From: JAJEAO01 sp963667635
GTDB taxonomy: Bacteria; Acidobacteriota; Vicinamibacteria; Marinacidobacterales; Marinacidobacteraceae
NCBI GenBank assembly: GCA_965232015.1
Contig: OZ246946.1
Span: 3,782,001-3,846,000 of the forward strand
DNA: 64,000 nucleotides
Direction of reading: 5' to 3'
The notes beneath the pieces were generated by a model, which was not told where the DNA came from, searched no databases, and was given only the letters and a program-made list of their open reading frames with translations. Below, one piece after another: positions 51,968-61,493 of this stretch; position 1 is the first letter of the stretch, and every line of letters starts with the position of its first letter. The position numbers and the translations under genes are program-made.

Positions 51968-53446
51968 ATGATGCGATCCGTGATCCGGCGATCCCGCCGG
52001 GGCGCCAGCCTGCTGCCGGGGTTGCTTCTCGGCGGCTTCCTGCTCGCCACTCCAGCGCCCGCGGCCCAGTCCCCCGGCGAGGATCCCGCGGTTCGAGGCG
52101 GGATCACGCTCCTCGACGAGTGGATTCGGGCCCGCCTGGAGTACAGCGGGCTGCCCGGTCTCGTCATCGGGATCGTCCACGACCAGGACGTGGTCTGGCT
52201 CAAGGCCTACGGCATGGCCTCACTCGACCCGCCGACGCCGATGAGCGAGGACACGATCTTTCGGATCGCCTCCCACTCCAAGCTGTTCACCGCCATCTCC
52301 GTCCTCCGCCTCCGGGACGCCGGCGCATTGCGCCTCGACGACCCGGTCACCGAGCACCTCCCGTGGTTCGCCATCCGGAACCGCCATCCGGAGGCGCGTC
52401 CGCTGACCGTCCGACACCTGCTCACCCACACCGGCGGGCTGCCGCGCGAGTCCGCCCACCCGGCGTGGACCGACTTCGAGTTTCCCGGCGCCGACGCCGT
52501 GCGCGCCACGGTAGCGGATCAGGAGACGACCTACGCCACCGAGACCAAGTGGAAGTACTCGAACCTCGGGTTCACGCTGGCGGGCATGGTCGCGGAGGCT
52601 GCCGGCGGCGCCTTCTTCGCCGAGCTGGTCACGGAGGGGATCACCGGGCCGCTCGGGATGGACTCCACCACCGTCGGCCCGGTCCCGGCCGCGCAGCTCG
52701 ACCGGCTCGCGACCGGCTACACCCGTCGGATGCCGAACGGCCGGCGCGAGATCCTCCCGTTCGTGGACGCTCACGCCTTCGACCCGGCGACCGGACTGTC
52801 CTCCACGGTGCCGGACATGCTCCGGTTCCTGATGTGGCAGATCCGCGTCCGCGAGCGTCGGAGCGAGGAGGTCCTCGACTCGAACACCCTGCTCGAGATG
52901 CAGCGGGTCCACTGGCTCCAGCCCGACTGGGAGAGCGGATGGGGGCTCGGTTTCTCGGTCCGCCACACCACAGGTCGCGACCTGGTCGGGCACGGCGGCT
53001 CCTACCCCGGCTACCGCACGCAGACCCAGTTGAGCCCGAAAGAGAGAGTCGGCGTCGTGGTGTTCACGAACGGCGGCGATGGCAACCCGGCGCGATTCGT
53101 GAACAAGGCCTTCGAGTGGGTCGCCCCGCACCTGGCGGCCAGCGCGAAGCCGGAGGAGAAGCGCGTCTTCGCGGCCGACTGGGAGCGCTATCTCGGCGTT
53201 TATCGCAACCGTTGGGGGGACACCAGCGTCCTCCGCCTCGGCGACGAGCTCGCCATCCTGTCCCCGCTGTCCGAGGACCCGGAGAGCTCGAAGGGCCTGC
53301 TGCGTCCCACCGACGAGCCCCACGTCTTCCGGCTCGAGAGTGACGGCTACGGCGCCCACGGGGAGCTGGTGCGTTTCGAACTCGACGACTCCGGCGCGGT
53401 GGTCCGCGTGTTCGTCGGGGTCAACTACTCCGCGAAGGTCCGCTGA
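51968..53446 (+). CDS. Secreted serine hydrolase, beta-lactamase/penicillin-binding-protein fold
   Basis: 492 residues from ATG 51968, placed 6 bases after GAGGAGG; ATG 51971 and 51953 are alternatives, the last being itself joined to the ribosome site. Signal peptide LLPGLLLGGFLLATPAPAAQ. Catalytic S-x-x-K in IFRIASHSKLFTAISVLRL, Y-S-N in KWKYSNLGFTLAGM, and H-G-G in DLVGHGGSYPGYRTQ. A C-terminal domain of about 110 residues (RYLGVYRNRWGDTSVLRLGD) is the usual add-on of class C-like esterases and peptidases. Substrate may be a peptide, ester or amide. Confidence 0.92.
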   Translation: MMRSVIRRSRRGASLLPGLLLGGFLLATPAPAAQSPGEDPAVRGGITLLDEWIRARLEYSGLPGLVIGIVHDQDVVWLKAYGMASLDPPTPMSEDTIFRIASHSKLFTAISVLRLRDAGALRLDDPVTEHLPWFAIRNRHPEARPLTVRHLLTHTGGLPRESAHPAWTDFEFPGADAVRATVADQETTYATETKWKYSNLGFTLAGMVAEAAGGAFFAELVTEGITGPLGMDSTTVGPVPAAQLDRLATGYTRRMPNGRREILPFVDAHAFDPATGLSSTVPDMLRFLMWQIRVRERRSEEVLDSNTLLEMQRVHWLQPDWESGWGLGFSVRHTTGRDLVGHGGSYPGYRTQTQLSPKERVGVVVFTNGGDGNPARFVNKAFEWVAPHLAASAKPEEKRVFAADWERYLGVYRNRWGDTSVLRLGDELAILSPLSEDPESSKGLLRPTDEPHVFRLESDGYGAHGELVRFELDDSGAVVRVFVGVNYSAKVR

Positions 53447-53487
53447 GCGACCCGGTTCCGGCGGCGGTCGCCTGGCCCCGGCCGGGG

Positions 53488-54576
53488 GTGTCGGTGGTGG
53501 TCCCCACCTTCCGGGAGGTGGACAACATCCCGGCCCTCGCGGAGGGGGTCCGGGCGGCGCTCGCCGGGCAGGGGCTCGAATGGGAGCTGCTGCTCGCGGA
53601 TGACGACTCGGATGACGGGAGCGAGGCGGTGGTGGAGGCGCTGGGGAAGCGGCTACCGGTGCGGATCGAGGTGCGACGGGGAGCGCGCCGCGATCTCTCG
53701 CTGGCCGTGCTGGACGGGATCCGGGCGGCGCGCTTCGACCGCGTCTGCGTGATGGATGCCGACCTCTCCCACCCGGCGGATCGGATTCCGGACCTGCTCG
53801 CAGCGCTCGGAGACGGGTGCGATCTGGCTCTCGGCGCGCGTTACGCCCCGGGAGCGGCGATCGCCGAGGACTGGGGGTTCGGGCGGCGCCTGAACTCGTG
53901 GGCGGCCACTCTGCTCGCGCGCCCTCTGGTCCGCTGCTCCGATCCCATGTCCGGGTTCTTCGCTGCTGACCGACGCCGGCTCCCCGATCCGTCCCGCCTC
54001 GATCCGATCGGGTACAAGATCGCTCTGGAGCTCATGGTTCGCGGCCCGCTCCGGGTCCGGGAGATCCCGATCTCGTTCCGGGATCGGAGTCGCGGCGTGA
54101 GCAAGATGAACTGGCGCGAACAGCGCAACACCCTGGTCCATCTTGGTCGGCTCTACCGCTTCCGTTTCCCGCTCCTCGCGCGGCTCGTTCCGTTCGCCCT
54201 GGTCGGAGGGAGCGGTCTGGCGGTGGACTCCGGCTTCTACTTCGGCCTCCAGGCGCTGGGGACCCACCACCTCCTGGCGCGGTTCCTCTCTTTCTGGATG
54301 GCGGTGAGCTGGAACTGGGGCCTCAACCGGATCGTGACGTTTGGCGACCGTCCCCGCACGCCGCGCGCTTCCCAGTGGGGCCGCTTCACGCTCTCGAGTC
54401 TCGTCGCCCTGGCCCTCAACTTCGGCGCCTACTGGATGCTCACTTCCAACGTCGCGTTCTTCGGTCGGGAGCGCTTCCTCGCCCTGTTGCTCGGCGTCGT
54501 GGGGGCGAGCGCGGTCAACTTCATCGCGGCGAACCGGTTCGTCTATCGCACCGAAGGAGTCGGCGGCTCGAGATGA
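53488..54576 (+). CDS. Polyprenyl-phosphate sugar synthase (DPM1-like GT2) fused to GtrA membrane domain
   Basis: 362 residues from GTG 53488. The GT2 domain begins at once: SVVVPTFREVDNIPALAEGV, LLADDDSDDGSEAVVEAL, the D-x-D in VCVMDADLSHPADRIPDL, and ALGARYAPGAAIAEDWGFGR. This is the dolichyl-phosphate-mannose-synthase-like pattern. From residue 230 four membrane helices form a GtrA domain (FALVGGSGLAVDSGFYFGLQ, NFIAANRFVYRT). It moves a sugar from a nucleotide donor to undecaprenyl phosphate and may help to flip it. The stop overlaps the TMTC-like gene by 4 bases. Confidence 0.9.
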   Translation: MSVVVPTFREVDNIPALAEGVRAALAGQGLEWELLLADDDSDDGSEAVVEALGKRLPVRIEVRRGARRDLSLAVLDGIRAARFDRVCVMDADLSHPADRIPDLLAALGDGCDLALGARYAPGAAIAEDWGFGRRLNSWAATLLARPLVRCSDPMSGFFAADRRRLPDPSRLDPIGYKIALELMVRGPLRVREIPISFRDRSRGVSKMNWREQRNTLVHLGRLYRFRFPLLARLVPFALVGGSGLAVDSGFYFGLQALGTHHLLARFLSFWMAVSWNWGLNRIVTFGDRPRTPRASQWGRFTLSSLVALALNFGAYWMLTSNVAFFGRERFLALLLGVVGASAVNFIAANRFVYRTEGVGGSR

Positions 54577-57113
54577 GTCCCCGTCGAGACCCTCGGCTCG
54601 CTCACCGGGACGAGGCCGCGCGAAAACGGCTGCGGAAGCAGCGTCCCCGGATGCAGGCTTCCGCGCCGGCTCCGGCCTCCGGGGAGGCTCCGGGGCGATC
54701 GGTCGGACCCGCTCGCCGGACGGCTCTCATCGCCGTCGGTCTCGCTCTTCTCATCCTGGTGAGCTACTTCCCGGCGCTCTCGGCCGGTTTCGTCTGGGAC
54801 GACCTCGTCTTCGCCGACGAACCCCTGATTCGCGACGGTCTCTCCGGGTTGTCCCGGATCTGGTTCGCGCCCCGAGAGATCACTTATGAGGGGCACTACT
54901 GGCCGCTCGTGTACACGAGCTTCTGGCTGGAGTACCAGCTCTGGGGGCTTGCGCCGCTCGGTTACCACGTCGTGAACCTGCTGCTCCATTTGGGCTGCAC
55001 GGTGCTCGTCTGGCGCCTGCTGCTGCAGCTCCCGGTTCCCGGGGCTGCGCTCATCGCCGCGGTGTTCGCCGTCCATCCCCTCCACGTGGAGTCGGTGGCC
55101 TGGGTGATCGAGCGGAAGGATCTGCTCTCGACGCTCTTCTATCTGGGGGCCTTCCGGGCCTGGCTCCGTTACCTCGAGGACTCGCGAACGACCCGCTATG
55201 CCGGGTCCCTGCTGCTGTTCGTGGCGGCGCTTCTGAGCAAGTCCATCGCGGTGACGCTCCCGGCCTGGCTGCTCATCCACCGCTTCTGGAAGACCGGGAG
55301 GATCGGCGGGACCGATCTTCTGCGGACCGCGCCGTTCTTCCTGACCGCCGCCGTCATCACGGTGGCGGACGTGGCGTTCTACCGGACCCGGGAGGTCCTC
55401 ACCTTCGACCATTCGCTGCCGGAGCGGCTGCTCATCGCCGGGCGCGCCCTGTGGTTCTACGCGGGCCGATTGCTCTGGCCGGGGGACATGCCGGTGATCT
55501 ATCCCCGCTGGGAGATCCGGGCGGGAGACTGGGCGGGCTGGGTGTGGCCGGTCGCTGCGCTCGTCTCCGCGGCGCTGCTGTGGGTCCTGCGGGGGCGCCT
55601 TGGACGCGGGCCGCTCGTCGGGGCGGCCTTCTTCGCGGTGACGCTCTCCCCGGTCCTCGGATTCGTGGATTACGGCTACATGCAGTTCGCCTACGTGGCC
55701 GATCGCTTCCAGTACCTCGCCGGGCTGGGGCTCATGGCGGTCGCCGTGGGGGTCGCGACGAGCGGCGTCGAGCGACTCGGGCCCAACCTGAGGCGAGCCA
55801 GCGCGGTCGCCTTCGCGGGCATCCTCCTCTTCTTCTCGGTCGCGACGTTTCGCCAGGCGCGCATCTATCGGGATCCGCCCACGTTCTTCGGCCACATCAC
55901 GGAGCGGAACCCGGACGCCCGGGACGCCTGGCTCAACCTGGGCACGGCGCTCACGGATGCCGGTCGGCATGAAGAAGCGCTCCCGGCCGCCCGCGAAGCC
56001 CTGAGGACCACGGCGAATGTCGCCAGCGCCCATTCCAACCTCGGGCTGGCGCTCCTGAACGTCGAGCGCTTCGAGGAAGCCGAAGCCGAGCTCCGCCGGG
56101 CCCTCGTGTTGGAACCCGACCACGCCAAGGCGATCCAGAACCTGGCCGAGGTCACCCGACGACAGGGCGACTCCGAGGGCGCCATTCCCCTGTTTCGGGA
56201 GGCGGTGGACCGGGACCCGGGAAACGGGTTGGCGCGCGCCGGCCTGGGGCAGGTCCTGTTCGAGACCGGCCGCCACGAGGAAGCGGCGGAGGCCATCCTC
56301 GGAGCGCTCGAGCTCGAGCCGGATCTCGCCGCCGCGACCGCGATGCGCCTCATGGCGGCCGAATCGCTTCGGCGGCTGCGGCGTTTCGACGAAGCCTCCG
56401 AGCAAGTTGAGCGGCTCGTCGCCGGGGCTCCGGACGATCCGGTCGCTCTCGCGCACCTGGCGAACCTGCGAGCCGAACAGGGACGGGCCGGAGAGGCGGA
56501 CGCCCTCTTGCGCCGCGTTCGACGGCTCCGGCCGGAAGAGCCGGGGGTTTTGCAGAACATGGCCGAGTCACTGCGCCGGCAGCAGCGTCACGAGGAGGCC
56601 CTCGAGGCGTATGGCGCCGTTTTGGACCTCGATCCGGATTTCGGTTCGGCGCACGCCGGGCGCTCGAGCGCGCTGTTCGAGCTGGGGCGCTACGACGAGG
56701 CCGTGGAGGCGATGGAGCGGGCTCTGGTCCTCGAGCCGGTCGAGAGCGTGCTCCCGGCCCGCGAGGTGCTCATCGGGAAGGCGCTGCTCGAACTGGAGCG
56801 CCCGCCGGAGGATGCCGCGGAGCGCTTCCAGAGGGCTCTGGAGGTGAACCCCCGCCACCCGGACGCGCTGGACCGCCTCGGCGCGGTCCGTTTCGGACAG
56901 GGGCGCTTCGAGGAAGCTCTGGAGCTCTACGAGCGGCAGATCGAGGACGACCCGGAGAACGCTGCGATCCACTCCAACATCGGCGCCACCCTCTTCCGGC
57001 TCGGTCGGCGGGAGGCCGCGGTCCGGAGCCTGGAGCGGGCGCTGGAGCTGGATCCCGACCACGAGCCGGCGCGGAGGAATCTGGAGGGGGTGCGCTCGGC
57101 GGAGCGCCGGTAA
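54573..57113 (+). CDS. TMTC-like polytopic membrane protein with C-terminal TPR repeats
   Basis: 846 residues, ATG overlapping the GT2-GtrA stop (ATGA). Residues 1-45 are basic and cytoplasmic. About 10 helices follow, with FVWDDLVFADEP after helix 1 (the Asp-Asp typical of GT-C transferases), AVFAVHPLHVESVAWVIERK and DLLSTLFYLGAF. These blocks are seen in TMTC O-mannosyltransferases and their bacterial relatives. Residues 450-846 hold about 11 TPR units (AWLNLGTALTDAGRHEEAL, SAHSNLGLALLNVERFEEAE). Inference: it takes a sugar from the polyprenyl carrier made by the coupled gene and adds it to exported proteins. Confidence 0.85.
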   Translation: MSPRRDPRLAHRDEAARKRLRKQRPRMQASAPAPASGEAPGRSVGPARRTALIAVGLALLILVSYFPALSAGFVWDDLVFADEPLIRDGLSGLSRIWFAPREITYEGHYWPLVYTSFWLEYQLWGLAPLGYHVVNLLLHLGCTVLVWRLLLQLPVPGAALIAAVFAVHPLHVESVAWVIERKDLLSTLFYLGAFRAWLRYLEDSRTTRYAGSLLLFVAALLSKSIAVTLPAWLLIHRFWKTGRIGGTDLLRTAPFFLTAAVITVADVAFYRTREVLTFDHSLPERLLIAGRALWFYAGRLLWPGDMPVIYPRWEIRAGDWAGWVWPVAALVSAALLWVLRGRLGRGPLVGAAFFAVTLSPVLGFVDYGYMQFAYVADRFQYLAGLGLMAVAVGVATSGVERLGPNLRRASAVAFAGILLFFSVATFRQARIYRDPPTFFGHITERNPDARDAWLNLGTALTDAGRHEEALPAAREALRTTANVASAHSNLGLALLNVERFEEAEAELRRALVLEPDHAKAIQNLAEVTRRQGDSEGAIPLFREAVDRDPGNGLARAGLGQVLFETGRHEEAAEAILGALELEPDLAAATAMRLMAAESLRRLRRFDEASEQVERLVAGAPDDPVALAHLANLRAEQGRAGEADALLRRVRRLRPEEPGVLQNMAESLRRQQRHEEALEAYGAVLDLDPDFGSAHAGRSSALFELGRYDEAVEAMERALVLEPVESVLPAREVLIGKALLELERPPEDAAERFQRALEVNPRHPDALDRLGAVRFGQGRFEEALELYERQIEDDPENAAIHSNIGATLFRLGRREAAVRSLERALELDPDHEPARRNLEGVRSAERR

Positions 57114-57134
57114 GCGGAGCGCCGGGCGGGCCCG

Positions 57135-57401
57135 CTACTTCTTCTCTTCCGCTTCGGCCTCTTCCAGCTCGATCTCGTGGACCTCGTCCTCGGTGAGCAC
57201 GCCGGCCATCTTCCACACCGGCTCCTGCGGGCCGGGCTTGATGCCGGCGATGTCCGGGTCCGGTCCGCTGCGGCGCTTTCGATGCGCGGCCGCCTTCTCA
57301 TGCGCCCGTTCCCGCCGCCTCAGTTCCTTGAGCCTCTGGCGGGCCGCCCGCTCCTTCTCCTTGCGCCGCTTGAGAAACGTCTGTCGGGAACGATTGGCCA
57401 T
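57135..57401 (-). CDS. Small basic-then-acidic hypothetical protein
   Basis: 88 residues: a strongly basic N-terminal half (MANRSRQTFLKRRKEKERAA, KELRRRERAHEK) and an acidic end (VHEIELEEAEAEEKK). Highly charged, probably helical and soluble. Similar small proteins occur next to ribosome or RNA genes in other phyla, but I cannot name a family. It is convergent with the TMTC-like gene; a few bases of AT-rich DNA precede the ATG. Confidence 0.6.
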   Translation of the reverse strand: MANRSRQTFLKRRKEKERAARQRLKELRRRERAHEKAAAHRKRRSGPDPDIAGIKPGPQEPVWKMAGVLTEDEVHEIELEEAEAEEKK

Positions 57402-57466
57402 CCGGGGGGAATTCTAACAGCCCGGGGTGCCGCGGCCGGCGCGGGTCGGAGCGCGGAAGCCGCCGG

Positions 57467-59215
57467 TCAGGCGCGCCGGAGGATCTCGCCGGGCTGGGCT
57501 CCGGTGAAGCGACCCTCCCAGGTGACCGGGACTCCGTTCACGAACGTGGCCCGAACTCCGGTGGCGCGTCGGCGGGGCGCCTCCAGGGTGGCGAGGTCCG
57601 CGATCCGCCCGGCGTCGAAGAGGACCAGATCGGCGGGGAGCCCGGGCGCGATGCGCCCCCGATCGGGCAGGCCGGCGATCCGGGCGGGCAGGGAGGTCAT
57701 CCGCCGGACCGCCTCCTCGAGGGACAGGATGCCCTCCTCGCGGACGAAGCGTCCCAGGACCCGCGGAAACGCGCCGCAGGCGGCGGGATGGGGCGCGCCG
57801 CGTCCGTAGTCGTTGGCGTCGGTGATGAACGCGACCTCCGGGTCCGTCGCCAGTTTCCGGAGGCCGTCCTCCCCGCTGATGTCGAGGACGAACTGCCCGA
57901 CGCCGCCCTCCGCCTCCAGCATGAGATCCGAGACTGCATCGAACGGGTGGACTCCCCGGCGCTCGCCCAGCTCCAGGAGCGACAGCCCGACGGCGCCCCG
58001 CCCGTCCGGGCCGGCGGCGCTCGCCACCCGGATGCCCTCCCAGCCCACCGCCCCGACCAGGTTGTGCGGCCAGCCGCCGGGCCTCCACGGCGGCCACTCG
58101 GGCCGGCGCGTCTCGATCTCCTCGCGGATCCGGCGGCGGGAGGCCGGGTTCCGCAGCCGCCGGAGCAGCTCGGGAATGCCGCCTTCGAGCGACCACGGGG
58201 GGTAGATCGCCGCCATCATCGTCGCCGCCACCGGGTAGGGGAACATGTCGGCGGAGACGCGGACTCCCCGCCGCCGCGCCTCCCGTTCCCGCTCGAGGAG
58301 CCACTCCACGCCGCGCCAGTGACCCCGCCCGACCGCTTCGGCGTGGCTGTGGTGGACCCGGACCTCGGCATCCCGCCCGATCCCGATCAGCTCCCCGACC
58401 GCATCGTGGAGCGTTTCGCTCGATCCGCGGACGTGCGCGGTGAAGACCGCGTCGTGCGGCGCCAGCCGCCGGGCCAGCGCCGCCAGCTCCTCGGTGTCGC
58501 TGAACATGCCCGGCGGATAGATCAGGCCGCACGACAGTCCGAGCGCTCCCTCCGCGAGCGCCTCGTCCAGCGCCCGCTCCATCGTCGCCCGCTCCCCGGC
58601 GTCGGGCGCTCCCGGTCGAAGACCCATGGCGGCCAGCCGCAGCAGCCCGTGGGGGACGAGCGCGGCGACGTGGACCGGGGTCCCGAGCGTTTCGAGCCGG
58701 TCGAAATAGTCCCGGAGCCCGCCCCAGTCCCACCGGGTTCCCTCCGGCGTCATCCACGCGTGGACCCCCGGCGCCAGCTCGCGCGCCTCGCCCGCAACGG
58801 GCGCGGCGCCCAGTCCGCAGTTCCCGATGACCTCGGTGGTGATGCCCTGGGCGAGGCGTCCGGCGATCAGCCGAGCGCGCGCCGGTCCGGGAGCGAGAAG
58901 CACGAGGTCGCCGTGCGAATGGAGATCAATGAACCCCGGGGCCGCCACCAGACCGGCGGCGTCGAGTTCGCGGCGCGCCGCTCCCTCGGGGGCGACGAAC
59001 CGCCCGCCGCGGATCCCGAGGTCGGCGACCCGGCCCGGGGCCCCGGTGCCGTCCACGATCCGGGCCCCCCGGATCCGCCAATCGAGCGCCGCGTTCCCGG
59101 GCGGCCGGGCGACGCACCCGGAGGCGCCGAGCAGCCCGCCGGCGAGGAGCCGGGTGAAGTCGCGGCGCCCCGGGCGGCGGGGGAACGGAGGAGCCGCCGT
59201 CCCGGACGCGGTCAT
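57467..59215 (-). CDS. N-acyl-D-amino-acid deacylase-like amidohydrolase, Tat-exported lipoprotein
   Basis: 582 residues, ATG 59215 overlapping the upstream ypdA-like stop (ATGA). The N-terminus GRRDFTRLLAGGLLGASGC combines a twin-arginine signal with a lipobox Cys. The D-aminoacylase barrel: GFIDLHSHGDLVLL (H-x-H), ITTEVIGNCGLGAAPV (with the metal Cys), GLIYPPGMFSDTEELAALA, FTAHVRGSS, VRVHHSHAEA. These match the zinc and substrate residues of D-aminoacylases. It probably frees D-amino acids, for example from peptidoglycan fragments. Last gene of the three-gene operon. Confidence 0.88.
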   Translation of the reverse strand: MTASGTAAPPFPRRPGRRDFTRLLAGGLLGASGCVARPPGNAALDWRIRGARIVDGTGAPGRVADLGIRGGRFVAPEGAARRELDAAGLVAAPGFIDLHSHGDLVLLAPGPARARLIAGRLAQGITTEVIGNCGLGAAPVAGEARELAPGVHAWMTPEGTRWDWGGLRDYFDRLETLGTPVHVAALVPHGLLRLAAMGLRPGAPDAGERATMERALDEALAEGALGLSCGLIYPPGMFSDTEELAALARRLAPHDAVFTAHVRGSSETLHDAVGELIGIGRDAEVRVHHSHAEAVGRGHWRGVEWLLEREREARRRGVRVSADMFPYPVAATMMAAIYPPWSLEGGIPELLRRLRNPASRRRIREEIETRRPEWPPWRPGGWPHNLVGAVGWEGIRVASAAGPDGRGAVGLSLLELGERRGVHPFDAVSDLMLEAEGGVGQFVLDISGEDGLRKLATDPEVAFITDANDYGRGAPHPAACGAFPRVLGRFVREEGILSLEEAVRRMTSLPARIAGLPDRGRIAPGLPADLVLFDAGRIADLATLEAPRRRATGVRATFVNGVPVTWEGRFTGAQPGEILRRA

Positions 59216-60219
59216 CTCTCCCGCACGATGTGCCGGACGACGGCCTCCCCGTGGAACCGACCGTTTTCGATGAAGATCCGGTTCGTGCGGCGGCCGGCGA
59301 CCACGCCACCGGCCAGATAGAGCCCCTGCACCTCGGTGGCGAAGCTCTCCGGGTCGGTCACCGGAGCGCCGTCCGGCCCGGCGCTGCGCACTCCCATCGT
59401 CTCGAGGAACCGGTAGTCGGGCCGGTAGCCGATCAGCGGCAGGAGAAAGTCGTTCGCGATCTCGCGGACGGTTCCGCCGCTGTCGCGCAGGATGAGCGAG
59501 GCGGGGCGGACCTCCTCCACGACCGAGCCGAGATGCGCCGGGATCTCGCGGCGGGTGATCCGGTTCCCGATGTCTGGTGCGACCCAGTACTTGAGGCTCG
59601 AGGACAGGGTCTCGCCCCGGTGGATCAGCGTGACCTCGATATCGGCCCGGAACAGCTCCAGCGCCGCCTCGACGGCGCCATTCCCGCCCCCGACCACGGC
59701 CACCCGGGAGCCGAAGTAGCGGTGGGTCTCCACGTAGCGGCTGTGGACCTTGGCCAGATCCGCGCCGGGCGCCTCCAGCCGGTTCGGGTTGTCGAAGTAA
59801 CCGACGGCGAGCACCACGTTGCGGGCGACGACGGGCGCCGGATCGGGGATGCCGTCCCGGCAGCTCGCCAGATGCAGCGTGAACCGGTCCCGGCCCCGCT
59901 CCACCCGCTCCACCCGGGTGAACAGCCGCGGTTTCAGATCGAAGTGCCGGACGACCTTGCGGTAGTAGATGAGCGCTTCCTGCCGGGTGGGCTTGTCGCG
60001 GGCGCAGACGAGGGGGATCCCGCCGATCTCGAGCAGGTCCGGCGAGGTGAAGAACACCATGTGGACCGGGAAGCGGCGGATCGTGTCCACCAGCGTCCCT
60101 TTCTCGAAGACCTCGGCCGACAGGCCGCGCCGTTGGCACTCGATCGCGGTGGCGAGCCCGGCGGGTCCGGCGCCGACGATGGCGACATCGAGCACGCCGC
60201 CGGATGAGGGCGCGGTCAT
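59212..60219 (-). CDS. YpdA-family FAD/NAD(P) oxidoreductase (bacillithiol disulfide reductase-like)
   Basis: 335 residues. FAD site DVAIVGAGPAGLATAIECQR; the YpdA mark FPVHMVFFTSPDLLEIGGIP; the NADPH site RVAVVGGGNGAVEAALELFR; and the end LYLAGGVVAGRRTNRIFIEN. YpdA enzymes lack a redox-active Cys pair and reduce oxidised bacillithiol in species that make it. Whether this organism makes bacillithiol cannot be told here; the LmbE-like protein at 6-8.8 kb is exported and so is not an obvious BshB. Coupled by ATGA on both sides. Confidence 0.88.
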   Translation of the reverse strand: MTAPSSGGVLDVAIVGAGPAGLATAIECQRRGLSAEVFEKGTLVDTIRRFPVHMVFFTSPDLLEIGGIPLVCARDKPTRQEALIYYRKVVRHFDLKPRLFTRVERVERGRDRFTLHLASCRDGIPDPAPVVARNVVLAVGYFDNPNRLEAPGADLAKVHSRYVETHRYFGSRVAVVGGGNGAVEAALELFRADIEVTLIHRGETLSSSLKYWVAPDIGNRITRREIPAHLGSVVEEVRPASLILRDSGGTVREIANDFLLPLIGYRPDYRFLETMGVRSAGPDGAPVTDPESFATEVQGLYLAGGVVAGRRTNRIFIENGRFHGEAVVRHIVRER

Positions 60220-61397
60220 TGCGGCGGCGCGGCCCGCTCCACCCGGGCCCGCAGGATCTCGATGCGCTCGAGCGGCGCCTCGTCCGGGCCGGCGGGCAGC
60301 GTGACGATCTGCTCGACGATCTCGTAGCCGGAGAGGACCTCGCCGAAGACGGTGTATTCGCCGTCGAGCGCCGGGGCGGTTCCGGTCATGATGAAGAAGC
60401 TCGTCATGGCGCTGTCGAGTGCGTCGAGCCGCGCCATCGAAACCGTCCCCGGGACGTGGGGCCGGTCGTTGAACTCGGGCTGCAGGTTCACGATCTGGCG
60501 TTCCACCGCCTCCGGGATCTCGGGTTCGCGCGTCTCCATCCACCCGGTCTGCACCATGAAGCCGGGGACCACCCGGTGGAAGGCGGTGCCGTCGTAGGCG
60601 CCGAGCGCGGCGAGGCGGAGGAAGTTTCGCGCGTGGTTCGGGGCGACGTCGGGGAACACTCCGATGCGGATCTCTCCGAGTCGCGTCTCGAGGACCGCCC
60701 GCCACCCGGCGAGCTCCGCGTCGGTTTCGTCGGTGAACGGGGGCGCGACCTCGGGCGGGCGGTCCCGCACGGTGGCGCGAACGACTTCGACCCGTGCCGC
60801 CGGAAGGCCGTTCGCGTCGGCGGGGAGCTCCGAGATTCGGGTCAGCGGGCGCAGGCCCTCCACGACCCGTCCGAACACGGTGTATTGCCCGTCGAGCCCG
60901 GGCTGGTCGGTGATCACGACGAAGAACTGCGAGCCGGCGCTGTCGGGCTGGCCGGGAACCTGGACCGCGGAGACCGCGCCCCGGACGTGGAGCTCGTCGT
61001 TCGGCTCCCGCGCCAACCGCAGCAGTCCGCCGGCGCCGTAGTCCGCGGTGGCGCCTGGATCCTTCGTCACCGGGTCTCCGCCCTGGACGATCCCCCGGGC
61101 GATGACCCGGTGGAACGCGGTGCCGTCGTAGTTCCCCTGTTCGGCCTGCAGCAGGAAGAACGCCGCGTGGTTGGGGGCCTTCTCCGGGAGGACCTCGATC
61201 ACGAACATCCCGTGAGTGGTCTCGAAAACGACCTGCTTCCCCGCCATCGCCTCCACGGGCCGGTCGGCGGTGAACGGGTCGTCCGGCTGCGCTCCGACGG
61301 CCGCCCCCCCGCCGGCGAATCCCGCGAGGAGCAGCCACGGGGTGAACCGCGGCCCCGCCCGGGAGACCACCCGCCCCGCCGTTCGCAAGAGACCCAT
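60216..61397 (-). CDS. Exported double-domain cyclophilin (peptidyl-prolyl isomerase)
   Basis: 393 residues, ATG 61397, with a signal region WLLLAGFAGGGAAVGAQ. Two cyclophilin-like domains: first VFETTHGMFVIEVLPEKAPN and GTAFHRVIARGIVQGGDP, with AGSQFFVVITDQPGLDGQYT; second GEIRIGVFPDVAPNHARNFL, GTAFHRVVPGFMVQTG and TSFFIMTGTAPALDGEYTVF. The F-H-R motif of the active site occurs in both. It likely assists folding in the periplasm. First gene of the operon with ypdA and the D-aminoacylase; divergent from the M16 protease. Confidence 0.92.
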   Translation of the reverse strand: MGLLRTAGRVVSRAGPRFTPWLLLAGFAGGGAAVGAQPDDPFTADRPVEAMAGKQVVFETTHGMFVIEVLPEKAPNHAAFFLLQAEQGNYDGTAFHRVIARGIVQGGDPVTKDPGATADYGAGGLLRLAREPNDELHVRGAVSAVQVPGQPDSAGSQFFVVITDQPGLDGQYTVFGRVVEGLRPLTRISELPADANGLPAARVEVVRATVRDRPPEVAPPFTDETDAELAGWRAVLETRLGEIRIGVFPDVAPNHARNFLRLAALGAYDGTAFHRVVPGFMVQTGWMETREPEIPEAVERQIVNLQPEFNDRPHVPGTVSMARLDALDSAMTSFFIMTGTAPALDGEYTVFGEVLSGYEIVEQIVTLPAGPDEAPLERIEILRARVERAAPPQ

Positions 61398-61405
61398 CGA
61401 GACCG

Positions 61406-61436
61406 TTGAAGTCAGCCGAGTATATTGCCCGCGCCT
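61406..61436 (+). promoter_or_regulatory. Divergent promoter region between cyclophilin and M16 genes
   Basis: TATATT at 61421-61426 is a clear -10-like box for the plus strand, 10 bases before an in-frame GTG at 61437. TTGAAG at 61406 is too close to be its -35. The same AT-rich core could serve the minus strand. Confidence 0.45.
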
Positions 61437-61493
61437 GTGCCGCCCCGCGCCCCCTCCCCTGGCTCCGGGCGCGCCGTTTCCGCGGTCGCCACG

